Shown here piece by piece: positions 20,310 to 29,998 of a DNA stretch of 64,000 bases. The notes beneath the pieces were generated by a model that had not been told where the DNA came from, ran no database searches, and worked only from the letters and a program-made list of their open reading frames with translations. This DNA comes from Alphaproteobacteria bacterium. Its GTDB lineage: Bacteria; Pseudomonadota; Alphaproteobacteria; Paracaedibacterales; CAIULA01. The stretch covers positions 1 to 64,000 of the forward strand of contig JAIEPD010000011.1 of the NCBI GenBank assembly GCA_019749935.1, in the 5' to 3' direction. The position numbers and the translations under genes were made by a program. Position 1 is the first letter of the stretch, and each line of letters starts with the position of its first letter.

Positions 20310-20499
20310 GGGGAATGCCCTCTCACCACAATGGTAAAAATGGTAAAGCTCTCCCGTCCAGGCTTTTTCCCACTTAAAAAACCTGTCAAACCCTTCATCA
20401 GAAATAAACGTTTATGAATAGCGCTTCTTATCCCATACCATAGAAATAGGTTTTATTTTTTAAATATCAAGAGGGGTGGTTCAGAAAAAATTGAAAACC

Positions 20500-20658
20500 C
20501 TAACGATTCTTATCTGTTGATTCGCCTTCTTTCATTCCATCTTTAAAAGCCTTAAAGCCTTTAGCTAAATCGCTCATTGCACTTGGCAATTTGCCAGCCC
20601 CAAAAACGACAAGAATAACGACCATCAAGATAACTAAATGCCCAAAGCTCATTCCCAT
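20500..20658 (-). CDS. tatA: Sec-independent protein translocase TatA
   Basis: 52 aa ORF (below track cutoff): [54 protein letters not shown] plus FGAGKLP hinge plus amphipathic helix. Confidence 0.9.
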   Translation of the reverse strand: MGMSFGHLVILMVVILVVFGAGKLPSAMSDLAKGFKAFKDGMKEGESTDKNR

Positions 20659-20686
20659 GGTTTTTTCCTTTTCTGTTATTTTTTAA

Positions 20687-21352
20687 TTAGTGGCCGCTTA
20701 AAAACAAGATGCCTTTTTGTAACATGTGCAAAGGCGGCAACATAACCATTCCAAGTAAGTTAAAATGTATGCCTATTGCACCGAGTGCCGTTGGAACCAA
20801 AATCAAAAGCAGCAAAATCAAAGGCGCATAGGCTTCTGTTCTGGCGTAAGTTTGCCCCAATTTATAAGGCAGCACCTCCGCTAAAATACGACCGCCGTCT
20901 AACGGAAGTAAAGGTAGCAGATTAAACACAGCTAAGACCAGATTTATTTGAAAAGAATTTAATAAAATCTCATTTCCCAAAGTATCCACCTGTCCATTAA
21001 TATGCAGCAATACAGCTGACAACCAGGCAAGAAGAATATTAACGCCAGGTCCTGCTAGCGCCACCATAATGGTTCCAAATTTTTTAGGTTTTAAACTTGA
21101 AAAATTGACAGGAACAGGTTTTGCCCAGCCAAAAATGAACGGGGCCTTCATTAAAAAGAGCATCGCAGGCAATACAACAGTCCCAAGCGGATCTACGTGA
21201 CGAAGTGGATTCGCACTAAGTCGCCCCATGCGCTTGGCCGTATTATCTCCAAACGCAAGAGCCATCGCTCCATGAGCAGCCTCATGGCTGGTGATCGCAA
21301 AAACAAGTGCGATCAGGCTTGCAAAAATAGCAATAAGTTCGGTTGTCATCAT
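20687..21352 (-). CDS. Site-2 protease (M50) family membrane metalloprotease
   Basis: HEAAHGAMALAFGD (HExxH) and NLLPLLPLDGGRILAEVLP motifs in a multi-TM protein. Confidence 0.92.
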   Translation of the reverse strand: MMTTELIAIFASLIALVFAITSHEAAHGAMALAFGDNTAKRMGRLSANPLRHVDPLGTVVLPAMLFLMKAPFIFGWAKPVPVNFSSLKPKKFGTIMVALAGPGVNILLAWLSAVLLHINGQVDTLGNEILLNSFQINLVLAVFNLLPLLPLDGGRILAEVLPYKLGQTYARTEAYAPLILLLLILVPTALGAIGIHFNLLGMVMLPPLHMLQKGILFLSGH

Positions 21353-22449
21353 GCCACACTTTTCTGAAGGGATAAAACTGGGCCGTTGTAATTTATAAAC
21401 TCTTGCTTTTGTAATGTGTCATTAAGTTTCAGTTGAAGATGATCTTTATCTTCTTTAGGCAGAGTTTTCGGATGGGAAACATGGCTTTCTCTTAAACGCT
21501 CATAAGAAATTTCCGATAAATCAGGTGTTGCTCCTGCGACTTCGATCATTTCATCCAAATGGCCGTTACAATGTAGGACAGCGTCACAACCTGCTTTAAT
21601 CGCTTTTCGGGCTCGATTGGAAAAAGAACCTTCCAAGGCTTCCATAGTTAAGCAATCACTGATCAGAAATCCTTTAAAGCCTATATGTGCACGGATAATT
21701 CTGTCGATAAGCAAAGAAGAATGGGTTGCCGTTTCCTTGTCATCAAAAGCATCATAAACAACGTGTGCCGTCATTCCCCAGGCTTGAGGCAATGATCGGG
21801 CCTTTATTCCCTCACATATTAAACGAAAGGCCTCAAAATCATGATCCGTTAACTCTTCTTTTGATGAAGAAACAATGGGCAATTCTTTGTGACTATCTAC
21901 AGGAGCGCGGCCATGACCAGGCAAATGCTTAATAACAGGTATAATATTTTGAGCTTGAAGACCTTCTATCATTGCAAGTGATAACTCAGCGACAATCTCA
22001 CTATGATTTGAAAATGCACGATCGCCAATAATTGGATCTGAACCAGGAATCAGTAAATCCGCACACGGAGCACAATTTACATTAATCCCTAATTCATCAA
22101 GCTCATAACCGATAAGGACTGCGTTATCCTGCACACATTCAGATGCAAGGTCTATATTTTCATAGGCCAGCTGACCAAAAATATGGGCTGGCGGCACTTC
22201 TCGCCACAAAGGCGGCAATAAACGAACAACCCTTCCCCCTTCTTGATCAATCAAAATAGGAACATCTTTGTGAGTGACCGTACTTTTAAGATCAGCAACG
22301 AGGGTCTTTATCTGCTCTGGTGTTTTACAGTTTCGCGCAAAAAGAATGAATCCCAAAGGCTGACAACGTTCAAAAAATGACCTTTCTTCAGGCAATAACT
22401 CAGGTCCTGAACAACCAAAAATAACGGCTTTGGGTAACCTTTTTTTCAT
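21349..22449 (-). CDS. nagZ: Beta-N-acetylhexosaminidase (GH3)
   Basis: ILIDQEGGRVVRL, NCAPCADLL, VIKHLPGHGRAPVDSHKELPIV, LISDCLTMEAL. Confidence 0.93.
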   Translation of the reverse strand: MKKRLPKAVIFGCSGPELLPEERSFFERCQPLGFILFARNCKTPEQIKTLVADLKSTVTHKDVPILIDQEGGRVVRLLPPLWREVPPAHIFGQLAYENIDLASECVQDNAVLIGYELDELGINVNCAPCADLLIPGSDPIIGDRAFSNHSEIVAELSLAMIEGLQAQNIIPVIKHLPGHGRAPVDSHKELPIVSSSKEELTDHDFEAFRLICEGIKARSLPQAWGMTAHVVYDAFDDKETATHSSLLIDRIIRAHIGFKGFLISDCLTMEALEGSFSNRARKAIKAGCDAVLHCNGHLDEMIEVAGATPDLSEISYERLRESHVSHPKTLPKEDKDHLQLKLNDTLQKQEFINYNGPVLSLQKSVA

Positions 22450-22456
22450 TTAAGCC

Positions 22457-23893
22457 TCAGTCATTTTGTAATTGCATTATACGACTTCCGCTACCAAACT
22501 TAGTGCTTTTTGCAAGCGCAACGTTTCTTGTTTTAAACGGTCCAGCAATGACCCTAAAAGATTTAGTACCATCGGCTTTTTCAACCATACGAACTGTCAT
22601 CTCATTCCCTGAAAGGTCATGTTTAAATTTCTTGCTTAAACGGCTAGCTTCTTGTTTAGCAAGCTGTTCTGTTGGAAGTGTAGCCAACTGAACAAAAAAA
22701 GCTGCACCTTGTGCGGGCAGGGACGATGCTTCTTCTTTCAAAACAGGCTTATGATCCATAGATTCTTTTAAAATGGGAATCTGGCCCATTCCTCTTTGAG
22801 CCTCGCTGGGCCTATGTGCTGGAGGACCTGGATTTCGGTTAACAGGAGCAGCAACCGGCGCTGGTATATTTCCATAGTTTGGATAAGGCTGCTGCATTCC
22901 TGGTTGCATGGGTCCCTGAGGCTGAGCTTGTTGCGGATAATTCGCTCCTTGAGGTTGCTGTGGATATCCTTGATTTGGATAAGGATGTCCCGCTTGCTGA
23001 GGATAGGGCTCTATGTAGTTTTGCTGCCCGCCAGGTTGTCCTGCGTGTTGCGGCGGATATTGCTGATAAGTTGGCCCCTGTCCTTGAGGATATTGTTGAT
23101 AACCCATTGGAACTTGCGGCTGGCCTTGATAACCAGGAGCCGCTTGTTCGTACTGCTGCTGGTATCCTCCATCTTGAGGCTGCGCATGATCTGGGTAAGG
23201 CTGACCTTGCTGCCCTGGATAAGGATAAGCCGAGGTAGGATTCATGACAACAGGCTGCTCTGGTGGCGGCAATAAACGTTCTACTGGCTGATCTGATTCT
23301 CCAGATAAACGACCATAAATTAATTTATCCTGATGAGGGATTGCTATGCCACCAGGATTCTCGGGTCTTACCTTATAGGGTCCCTGTTCAGCTTGAATTA
23401 AGGGAGGAGTATTGCCACCTGTCTGGCTAACCCAACGATAAGCAAACCATGCAATTGCAGAAAAGATAAAAATTCCAGAAATTGCGACAACAAACTTTAG
23501 GGGTGAAGAACGGTCTGACCAACTCTCTGGATCATCATGAAGATCGTCTTCTTCATCCTTCCAAAAAGAAAGGCCTTTCAGTTCATCAGGATGGGAACTT
23601 TTACCATAGGCCCGTAAATGCTGAAAATCTTGCCGCGTTCCAATTTGATTGCGCGGCCCATTTTCTGGCTGCCCCTTAAAGTAGGGGTGATTTTGTTGAT
23701 CTTCAGGATATTGACGGTAATCATCCGCCCTTTCATTTCCGCGATTCATGCGTGCATCTGACTGATCGTACTCGTTTGGATAATGCCCTTCTTCAGGTCT
23801 TCCAGATGGTCTATTAAAATAGACTTCTCTTTCTTGCCTTTCTCGTTCAGAAGACCCATCATTTCTGCGGTTACCAAAATTAAATCTAGACAT
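22457..23893 (-). CDS. SPOR-domain single-TM protein with long P/Q/G/Y-rich linker
   Basis: TM LKFVVAISGIFIFSAIAWFAYRWV; low-complexity YPQQ/GQP linker; C-terminal FFVQLATLPTEQLAKQEASRLSKKF...FRVIAGPF typical of SPOR. Confidence 0.88.
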   Translation of the reverse strand: MSRFNFGNRRNDGSSERERQEREVYFNRPSGRPEEGHYPNEYDQSDARMNRGNERADDYRQYPEDQQNHPYFKGQPENGPRNQIGTRQDFQHLRAYGKSSHPDELKGLSFWKDEEDDLHDDPESWSDRSSPLKFVVAISGIFIFSAIAWFAYRWVSQTGGNTPPLIQAEQGPYKVRPENPGGIAIPHQDKLIYGRLSGESDQPVERLLPPPEQPVVMNPTSAYPYPGQQGQPYPDHAQPQDGGYQQQYEQAAPGYQGQPQVPMGYQQYPQGQGPTYQQYPPQHAGQPGGQQNYIEPYPQQAGHPYPNQGYPQQPQGANYPQQAQPQGPMQPGMQQPYPNYGNIPAPVAAPVNRNPGPPAHRPSEAQRGMGQIPILKESMDHKPVLKEEASSLPAQGAAFFVQLATLPTEQLAKQEASRLSKKFKHDLSGNEMTVRMVEKADGTKSFRVIAGPFKTRNVALAKSTKFGSGSRIMQLQND

Positions 23894-25638
23894 TATCGCA
23901 TCTCCTGCACAGGGGTAATCCCGAATAAAGTTAAACCGCTTGAAATCACAATAGCCACAGCGCTAATAAGAGTAATGCGAGCCTTTGTGAGTTCTTTTTG
24001 ATCTGGGTCAATAAATCTCAAGTGTGTATTATCCTTTCCCTTATTCCATAAAGCATGGAACTGGGATGCTAAATCATATAAGAAATTTGCCAGTCGGTGA
24101 GGTTCACGTACTAAAGCTGCCACCTCGACCTGACGCGGCCAATTTGCTAATAATTTGATCATCGCTAATTCGCTTTCATCGGTCAAGAGCTCGATTTGAG
24201 CGTTTTCTTCAATGTCTTGTTTAATATTAGGAAAAACTGTCTCTACATGCCTTAAAACAGAACAAATCCTGGCATGCGCATACTGAATATAGAAAATTGG
24301 ATTATCTTTAGAATGCTCAACAACTTTTGCAAAATCAAAATCGATTGGCATATCTTGATGCCTAGAAATCATCATAAATCGCGCAGCATCTTTGCCAACG
24401 CGTTCGATGACATCATTGATGGTTATAAAAGTACCCGCGCGCTTTGACATGCGCACAGGAGCCCCATTTTCTAAAAAGTTGACCATTTGGCAAACTTTTA
24501 TCTCAAGGTTGGTTTTTCCTTGCGTTGCAGCTTTGACAGCTGAGGTTAATCTTTTTACATAACCGCTATGGTCCGCTCCCCATACATCGATCATATGGGA
24601 AAACCCACGTTCAAATTTATCCACATGATAAGCAATGTCGCCGGCAAAATAGGTCCAAGATCCATCCGATTTTTGCAAAGGGCGATCAACATCATCGCCA
24701 TATGCAGTTGCTTTAAATAGGGTTTGAGACCTTTCTTCCCAATCGTCAACAACGTGTCCTTTTGGCGGCGTTAAAACCCCTTCATAAACATCGCCCTGAT
24801 CCTTTAGAAGTTTTAATGTTTCATCGACTTTTCCAGCCTTAACCAATGCTTTTTCAGATGTGTAAACGTCCATCACCACGCCTAGCTTTTCAAGATCTGC
24901 TCTGATATCTTTCATCATTTCAGCAACAGCAATTTCCCTGAAAAGGTCAAGCCATTCAGATTCCGGCTTACTCGTCCATTGTCCTTTATATTCATTGGCG
25001 ATTTTTTGACCGACTGGAATCAGGTAACCGCCTGGATACATTCCATCTTTAAAATCATCAATGGTGATGGCCTCGCCTAAGGCCTCTCTGTAACGCAAAT
25101 GCACAGAACGTGCCAAAGCATTCGTTTGCCCGCCCGCATCATTCACATAATACTCACGGCAAACTTTGTAGCCAGCCTTTTGCAAAAGGGAGGCAATTGC
25201 GTCCCCTAAAATAGCGTTTCTTCCATGGCCTGTATGGAGAGGGCCTGTTGGGTTAGTTGAAACGAATTCAACGTTAACTTTTTCCCCGTTACCAATTTCA
25301 GAATCGCCGTAATGTTCTTTTTGCACCAAAACTTCTTTTAACTGTGCATGCCAAAAGAATGGCGAGAGAGTTAAATTTATGAACCCCGGTCCTGCGATAT
25401 CAACCTTTTCGATCTCTTTAAAAGCGGTTAACTGCTCCGTTATTTTTGCAGCCAATTCACGCGGATTTAAGCCCATCTGCTTTGCCATAACCATAGCCGC
25501 ATTGGTTGCAATGTCCCCATGAAGAGGATCACGTGTAGGCTCTATCGTTACTTTTGAAAGATCCAAAACTTCTTCAGAGGAGTTTAAAGATTGTAATACT
25601 TTACAAATATAGCCGTGAAATGTTGTAAATAAACTCAT
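23893..25638 (-). CDS. argS: Arginyl-tRNA synthetase
   Basis: VNVEFVSTNPTGPLHTGHGRNAILGDAIA, VWGADHSGYVKRLTSA, RMSKRAGTFITINDVIE. Confidence 0.97.
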   Translation of the reverse strand: MSLFTTFHGYICKVLQSLNSSEEVLDLSKVTIEPTRDPLHGDIATNAAMVMAKQMGLNPRELAAKITEQLTAFKEIEKVDIAGPGFINLTLSPFFWHAQLKEVLVQKEHYGDSEIGNGEKVNVEFVSTNPTGPLHTGHGRNAILGDAIASLLQKAGYKVCREYYVNDAGGQTNALARSVHLRYREALGEAITIDDFKDGMYPGGYLIPVGQKIANEYKGQWTSKPESEWLDLFREIAVAEMMKDIRADLEKLGVVMDVYTSEKALVKAGKVDETLKLLKDQGDVYEGVLTPPKGHVVDDWEERSQTLFKATAYGDDVDRPLQKSDGSWTYFAGDIAYHVDKFERGFSHMIDVWGADHSGYVKRLTSAVKAATQGKTNLEIKVCQMVNFLENGAPVRMSKRAGTFITINDVIERVGKDAARFMMISRHQDMPIDFDFAKVVEHSKDNPIFYIQYAHARICSVLRHVETVFPNIKQDIEENAQIELLTDESELAMIKLLANWPRQVEVAALVREPHRLANFLYDLASQFHALWNKGKDNTHLRFIDPDQKELTKARITLISAVAIVISSGLTLFGITPVQEMR

Positions 25639-25732
25639 AATTCTAATAAAAATACAAAGATGATAGCTACAATACCGCAGATGGCTATAAAAAACATCTG
25701 AAAATTGGGGAAAGATTCCGTAACATCTTTTT

Positions 25733-26014
25733 TTATTTTTTCTCGTAATGTCCCTTACAGCTTTTTATTTCTATTAAGTTATTCTCTTCCTTAAAGAAAT
25801 ATATAAGCCTATGCTGGCTATCAATTCTTCTAGACCATAATTTGGAAAGGTTATGTTTTAATGGTTCTGGCTTTCCCAAACCAGAATATGGTGTTTCCTG
25901 GATATTATCTATTAATTGCTGGATTCGCTTGGCTATTTTAGGAACATTTTTCTCCCAAAATTTTATATCCTGTAAGGCTTTTTCAGACCAATTGACTTTG
26001 GAGTTTTGTTGCAA
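25733..26014 (-). CDS. yoeB: Txe/YoeB family toxin (RelE superfamily)
   Basis: NWSEKALQDIKFWEKNVPKIAKRIQQLIDNIQETPYSGLGKPEPLKHNLSKLWSRRIDSQHRLIYFF...CKGHYEKK matches the YoeB pattern (GxGKPExLKxxLxGxWSRRIxxxHRLVY...GHY). Confidence 0.93.
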   Translation of the reverse strand: MQQNSKVNWSEKALQDIKFWEKNVPKIAKRIQQLIDNIQETPYSGLGKPEPLKHNLSKLWSRRIDSQHRLIYFFKEENNLIEIKSCKGHYEKK

Positions 26015-26596
26015 CTATAAAACATCCTCAGTTATTTTTTCGCAGAGAACTCCAGAGTCATAATTCATCCACCACTCATCTTCAGCTGTTTGGATGCCTT
26101 GGATATCCTGCGGAGTAATAGATAAGAAATCAGACTGTATTGAACCTTTTTCAAGTAAATCTTTAAAAAATTCTTTTATTTTTTCTTGAGGAATAATTTG
26201 CTGGGGAGTTTCATATGCCTCTTGCCAAATTGAATGTGTATGGGTCAAATTACGTAAATATGAAGCGCTATGTTCACCATATTCGCTATACACCTTATAA
26301 ATTAATTCCTTATGTTGTAAAGTATATATATCAAAATCGATTTCTCCAGGCGCTGGTAAAGTATTACTACCAAATTCACCAAATGTTTTTCTTAATTCAC
26401 GCACAACAGGACCATGATCCCAAGCCTGAATCTCATTCTTAAAAAGAGGTTTATTGTAAAAAGCAAAATTTATACCTTGGGCAAAGTAAACTAATTTTTG
26501 TAGCTTTAATTGAGTAATCGAATCCCCTGCTTCTCTATCAACTAAAACCAAAAAATAATTTGCAACATCTTGGCATGTTAATGTTAACATTTTCAA
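26015..26596 (-). CDS. Panacea/SocA domain (DUF4065) protein, probable antitoxin of the adjacent YoeB
   Basis: ITQLKLQKLVYFAQGINFAFYNKPLFKNEIQAWDHGPVVRELRKTF is the Panacea core; directly abuts yoeB on the same strand. Confidence 0.88.
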   Translation of the reverse strand: MKMLTLTCQDVANYFLVLVDREAGDSITQLKLQKLVYFAQGINFAFYNKPLFKNEIQAWDHGPVVRELRKTFGEFGSNTLPAPGEIDFDIYTLQHKELIYKVYSEYGEHSASYLRNLTHTHSIWQEAYETPQQIIPQEKIKEFFKDLLEKGSIQSDFLSITPQDIQGIQTAEDEWWMNYDSGVLCEKITEDVL

Positions 26597-26731
26597 ACCT
26601 TTAAATTAAAAATCAAACATTAAATAAAGTATAATACATCTTAATATTCAAAATTATTACTGAAATCTATCTAAATTTAAGAACCTTATCTTATGGTCAT
26701 TATAGCAATAATTTTTAACAATATCAGCCTC

Positions 26732-27865
26732 TTAATTCATAACCCCCAAACAATACTCCAAACACTCCTCCCTACTGGGCATAAAGTCTTTTGAAATCCA
26801 CCAGTCTTCAGTCTTCTTAAGGACCATACCAAGTAAGGGACCAGCCTTAATCCCTTTATCTAAAAGGTCTTGGCCTTTGAGGGGAAAGATAAGGTCAGTT
26901 TGCTGATTCAGCCACGATAGATTCTCTTGATAATCCTCGGTCCACAATGTCCAATCAAGGGTGATTTCTTTACCAAAATAATAATACACTCGCCTTCGAT
27001 CTGTCTCTAAAAGTGCCTTATTTAAAGAATGAAGATGCTTTTTTTGTTCATTCGATAAAAGGAGTTTATCTTTATTCTCATACAACGCATACAGCCGCCT
27101 GATAGGGGAAATTCGAATATCTGAAAGGTTTTCTAAACCAACGATAGACTCAATCTTTTCCAAAGAAGGATTTTCACCAAACAAACTTAGAAAAATCTCG
27201 TCCTTTTTCATCAAAGCCAAAGATATTAAAGGGCTATTTGCCCCTAGCAATTTTAAAAATTCCTGAGCAATCCGCTCTTTTGATAAAGAAGCCAATCTCT
27301 CTCGACAGTTCTTAAGCTCTGGAATGATTATAGGTTCGCCCTTGCCATAATAGGCTAAAAACCGATAATACCTTAAGATTCGAAGGTAATCTTCTTGGAT
27401 TCTCTCAACTGGGTTTCCAATAAATCGAATGATCCCTTTTTCAAGGTCGCTTTGCCCATTAAATGGATCGTAAAGATTGCCATCTTTATCAAGGCTTAAA
27501 GCATTGATTGTAAAATCTCGGCGCTTTGCATCTTCTAGCCAATCTGTGCCAAAAATGACTTTTGCGTGCCTGCCATCGGTTTGAAAATCTTGCCTTAGAC
27601 TTGTGATTTGAAAAGGCATCTTATTTAAAATCGCTGTTATGGTGCCGTGTTCAATGCCTGTTGGAACGACTTTGATATTGGTTTTTTCAAGGATTTCCTC
27701 AGCCCTGTCTGGGGGAACATTGACGGCCATATCAATATCATTGGTTTTAATATCCAATAAAGCATCCCTTACACACCCGCCAACAAGACGAGCCTCTGCC
27801 CCCCTTTCAGAAAAAAGACGAAAGAGGTAAGAGATTTCGGGTGTTTCTAAAATTTTAAATGGCAT
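26732..27865 (-). CDS. cca: CCA tRNA nucleotidyltransferase / poly(A) polymerase family
   Basis: ARLVGGCVRDALLDIKTNDIDMAV, GTITAIL, RRDFTINALSLDKDGNLYDPFNGQSDLEKGIIRFIGNP, RIQEDYLRILRYYRF. Confidence 0.93.
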   Translation of the reverse strand: MPFKILETPEISYLFRLFSERGAEARLVGGCVRDALLDIKTNDIDMAVNVPPDRAEEILEKTNIKVVPTGIEHGTITAILNKMPFQITSLRQDFQTDGRHAKVIFGTDWLEDAKRRDFTINALSLDKDGNLYDPFNGQSDLEKGIIRFIGNPVERIQEDYLRILRYYRFLAYYGKGEPIIIPELKNCRERLASLSKERIAQEFLKLLGANSPLISLALMKKDEIFLSLFGENPSLEKIESIVGLENLSDIRISPIRRLYALYENKDKLLLSNEQKKHLHSLNKALLETDRRRVYYYFGKEITLDWTLWTEDYQENLSWLNQQTDLIFPLKGQDLLDKGIKAGPLLGMVLKKTEDWWISKDFMPSREECLEYCLGVMN

Positions 27866-27995
27866 GGGTGCTTTGTATCATTTGAAACTTTAATGAGCAA
27901 TGTGGTTTCAATTAGTTGAAAAAATGTGTTATTTTAGAAAAGTACTTTAACTTTACTTCCTCCATTCAAATCGCGTCAATAAGGTATATTAAATA

Positions 27996-29039
27996 ATGTC
28001 CCTCACAGTAGCTGAACTTAATCAACGCTCTTTAGAAATTTTCAGAGAATTGGTCGACACGTATGTAGAAACGGGAGAACCTGTTGGCTCTCGTACTCTT
28101 TCGCGTCGTTTAAATACGCCTCTTTCCCCAGCTACAATTCGAAATATTATGGCAGACTTAGAAGAAGCAGGACTACTTTACGCGCCCCATACCTCTGCAG
28201 GAAGATTGCCAACAGATGAAGGACTACGCTTATTTGTTCATGGATTGCTAGAAATTGGTGATCTAAACGAACAAGAGAGGAAAAATATCGATACGCTTTG
28301 TAATAAGTCAAACAGAAGCGTTGCGTCAGTTTTAGAAGAAGCCACCGCTATGTTATCGGGTCTGTCAAACTGCGCTGGTTTAGTTATGGCACCAAAGGCA
28401 GATGCTCCCTTAAAACATATCGAATTTGTTCAAATAGCCCCTGGACGTGCCCTCGTTGTGCTGATTAACCAAGAAGGTGATGTTGAAAACAGATTAATCG
28501 AAGTTCCAAGCGGAATTTCGCCCTCTGTCTTTAGTGAAGCCACTAATTATTTAAGTTCTCGGTTAGCTGGATTTACTCTTGCCCAAGCTAAAAATCTAAT
28601 CAATGAAGAACTCAAAAATCACCAAGCTCACCTGAGTGAGTTAACAGCAAATGTTGTATCGGCAGGTCTCGCTGTTTGGGCCGGCGGCGAAGAAGGAGGA
28701 TCTTTAATTGTAAAGGGTCAATCTAATTTGCTTCACGGAGTGACAGAGGTTGATGAATTAGATCAAATCCGCGAACTTTTCCAGATTTTGGATACAAAAG
28801 AAAGACTTCATGAACTGTTGGATGCGTCCATAAAAGCAGAAGGCGTACAGATTTTTATCGGTTCCGAAAACAGTCTTTTTAAACTGTCGGGCTGTTCTTT
28901 GGTTGTGTCCCCGTATCACAACTCTCGGCAAAAAATAATAGGCGCTATTGGGGTTATTGGGCCTGCTAGAATGAATTATGGCAGGATCATTCCTTTGGTA
29001 GATTATACCGCTAAAATGGTAAGCCGATTAATTGGTTAA
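27996..29039 (+). CDS. hrcA: Heat-inducible transcription repressor HrcA
   Basis: VDTYVETGEPVGSRTLSRRLNTPLSPATIRNIMADLEEAGLLYAPHTSAGRLPTDEGLRLFV; IFIGSEN; GAIGVIGPARMNYGRIIPLVDYTA. Confidence 0.96.
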   Translation: MSLTVAELNQRSLEIFRELVDTYVETGEPVGSRTLSRRLNTPLSPATIRNIMADLEEAGLLYAPHTSAGRLPTDEGLRLFVHGLLEIGDLNEQERKNIDTLCNKSNRSVASVLEEATAMLSGLSNCAGLVMAPKADAPLKHIEFVQIAPGRALVVLINQEGDVENRLIEVPSGISPSVFSEATNYLSSRLAGFTLAQAKNLINEELKNHQAHLSELTANVVSAGLAVWAGGEEGGSLIVKGQSNLLHGVTEVDELDQIRELFQILDTKERLHELLDASIKAEGVQIFIGSENSLFKLSGCSLVVSPYHNSRQKIIGAIGVIGPARMNYGRIIPLVDYTAKMVSRLIG

Positions 29040-29998
29040 TGCTGTCCCGGAGCCGGCAAAGATAAATATCTTAGACGCTTTGCTTCCCTGCGCCCATAAC
29101 TGATACTGTCTAAGATAAATCCACATGTTAAACTTAAAAAGCCCAACAGCATAATTCCAACACTTAAAATGGCTGTTGGAAAACGTGGCACCAATCCAGT
29201 GTGCAAAAATTCCGTGACAAGCGGATAACCTAATAATAAAGACAAACCCACAAAGAATATAAAAAAGGCTCCAAAAAATACCAAAGGCTTAACTTCCTTA
29301 AACAAAAAAATCATTCGCCATAAAATCAAAAAACCATCCTTAAAAGTGCTCAGCTTGCTAACAGATCCTTCGGCACGTTCAAAAAATGGAGTTTCAATTT
29401 CCTTTACAGGAAGATTCATCTCTAATGAATGAATGGATAGTTCTGTTTCAATGTCAAAGCCCGAGGAAAGGGCTGGAAATGATTTCACAAAGCGTCTTGA
29501 AAATACGCGGTATCCTGAAAAAATATCCTTAAATTCGCTTTTGAAAAAGATGGATAAAACCTTATTAAAAAGTAGATTCCCCAACTTATGTCCGGACCTG
29601 TGAGCGTTATCTGTTTGCTCAAGGCGCGTTCCAATCACCATGTCCAATTTCTGGGAAATCAATGTCTCTATCATTTCGGGAGCTGAGTCTATGTCATAGG
29701 TTCCATCGCCATCAATCATCAAATAGACATCAGCCTCTATGTCAGCAAACATGCGACTAACAACATTGCCTTTTCCTTGCCTTGGCTCAAAGCATACAAT
29801 AGCGCCCGCTTGAAGGGCGCATTTAACTGTGCCATCGGTCGAATTGTTGTCGTACACATAAACCTTTGCCTCTGGTAATTTTCGTTTTAGGTTCTGAACA
29901 ACATCATAAATAGCCGCCTCTTCATTAAAACAAGGAATCAAAACAGCGATGGAAAGGTTTGAATTAATCACTGATTTTTTCCTTTCTGAAAGAATCAA
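29036..29998 (-). CDS. Family 2 glycosyltransferase with C-terminal TM segments (DPM/polyprenyl-P type)
   Basis: AVLIPCFNEEAAIYDVVQNL, VYDNNSTDGT, LMIDGDGTYDIDSAPEMI; hydrophobic C-terminus. Confidence 0.9.
   Translation of the reverse strand: MILSERKKSVINSNLSIAVLIPCFNEEAAIYDVVQNLKRKLPEAKVYVYDNNSTDGTVKCALQAGAIVCFEPRQGKGNVVSRMFADIEADVYLMIDGDGTYDIDSAPEMIETLISQKLDMVIGTRLEQTDNAHRSGHKLGNLLFNKVLSIFFKSEFKDIFSGYRVFSRRFVKSFPALSSGFDIETELSIHSLEMNLPVKEIETPFFERAEGSVSKLSTFKDGFLILWRMIFLFKEVKPLVFFGAFFIFFVGLSLLLGYPLVTEFLHTGLVPRFPTAILSVGIMLLGFLSLTCGFILDSISYGRREAKRLRYLSLPAPGQH

Noticed and set aside
20090-20377. 95 aa plus-strand ORF after tssM
   Set aside because: Hydrophobic start then nonsense composition through the GC-rich inverted repeat; not convincing as coding.
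22796-23275. 159 aa plus-strand ORF, plus 22879..23238
   Set aside because: Antisense reading of the low-complexity P/Q/G/Y linker of the SPOR protein; composition artefact.
25642-25732. Tiny hydrophobic minus-strand ORF (MFFIAICGIVAIIFVFLLEL) between yoeB and argS
   Set aside because: Only 20 codons; AT-rich chance ORF is as likely as a small membrane peptide.
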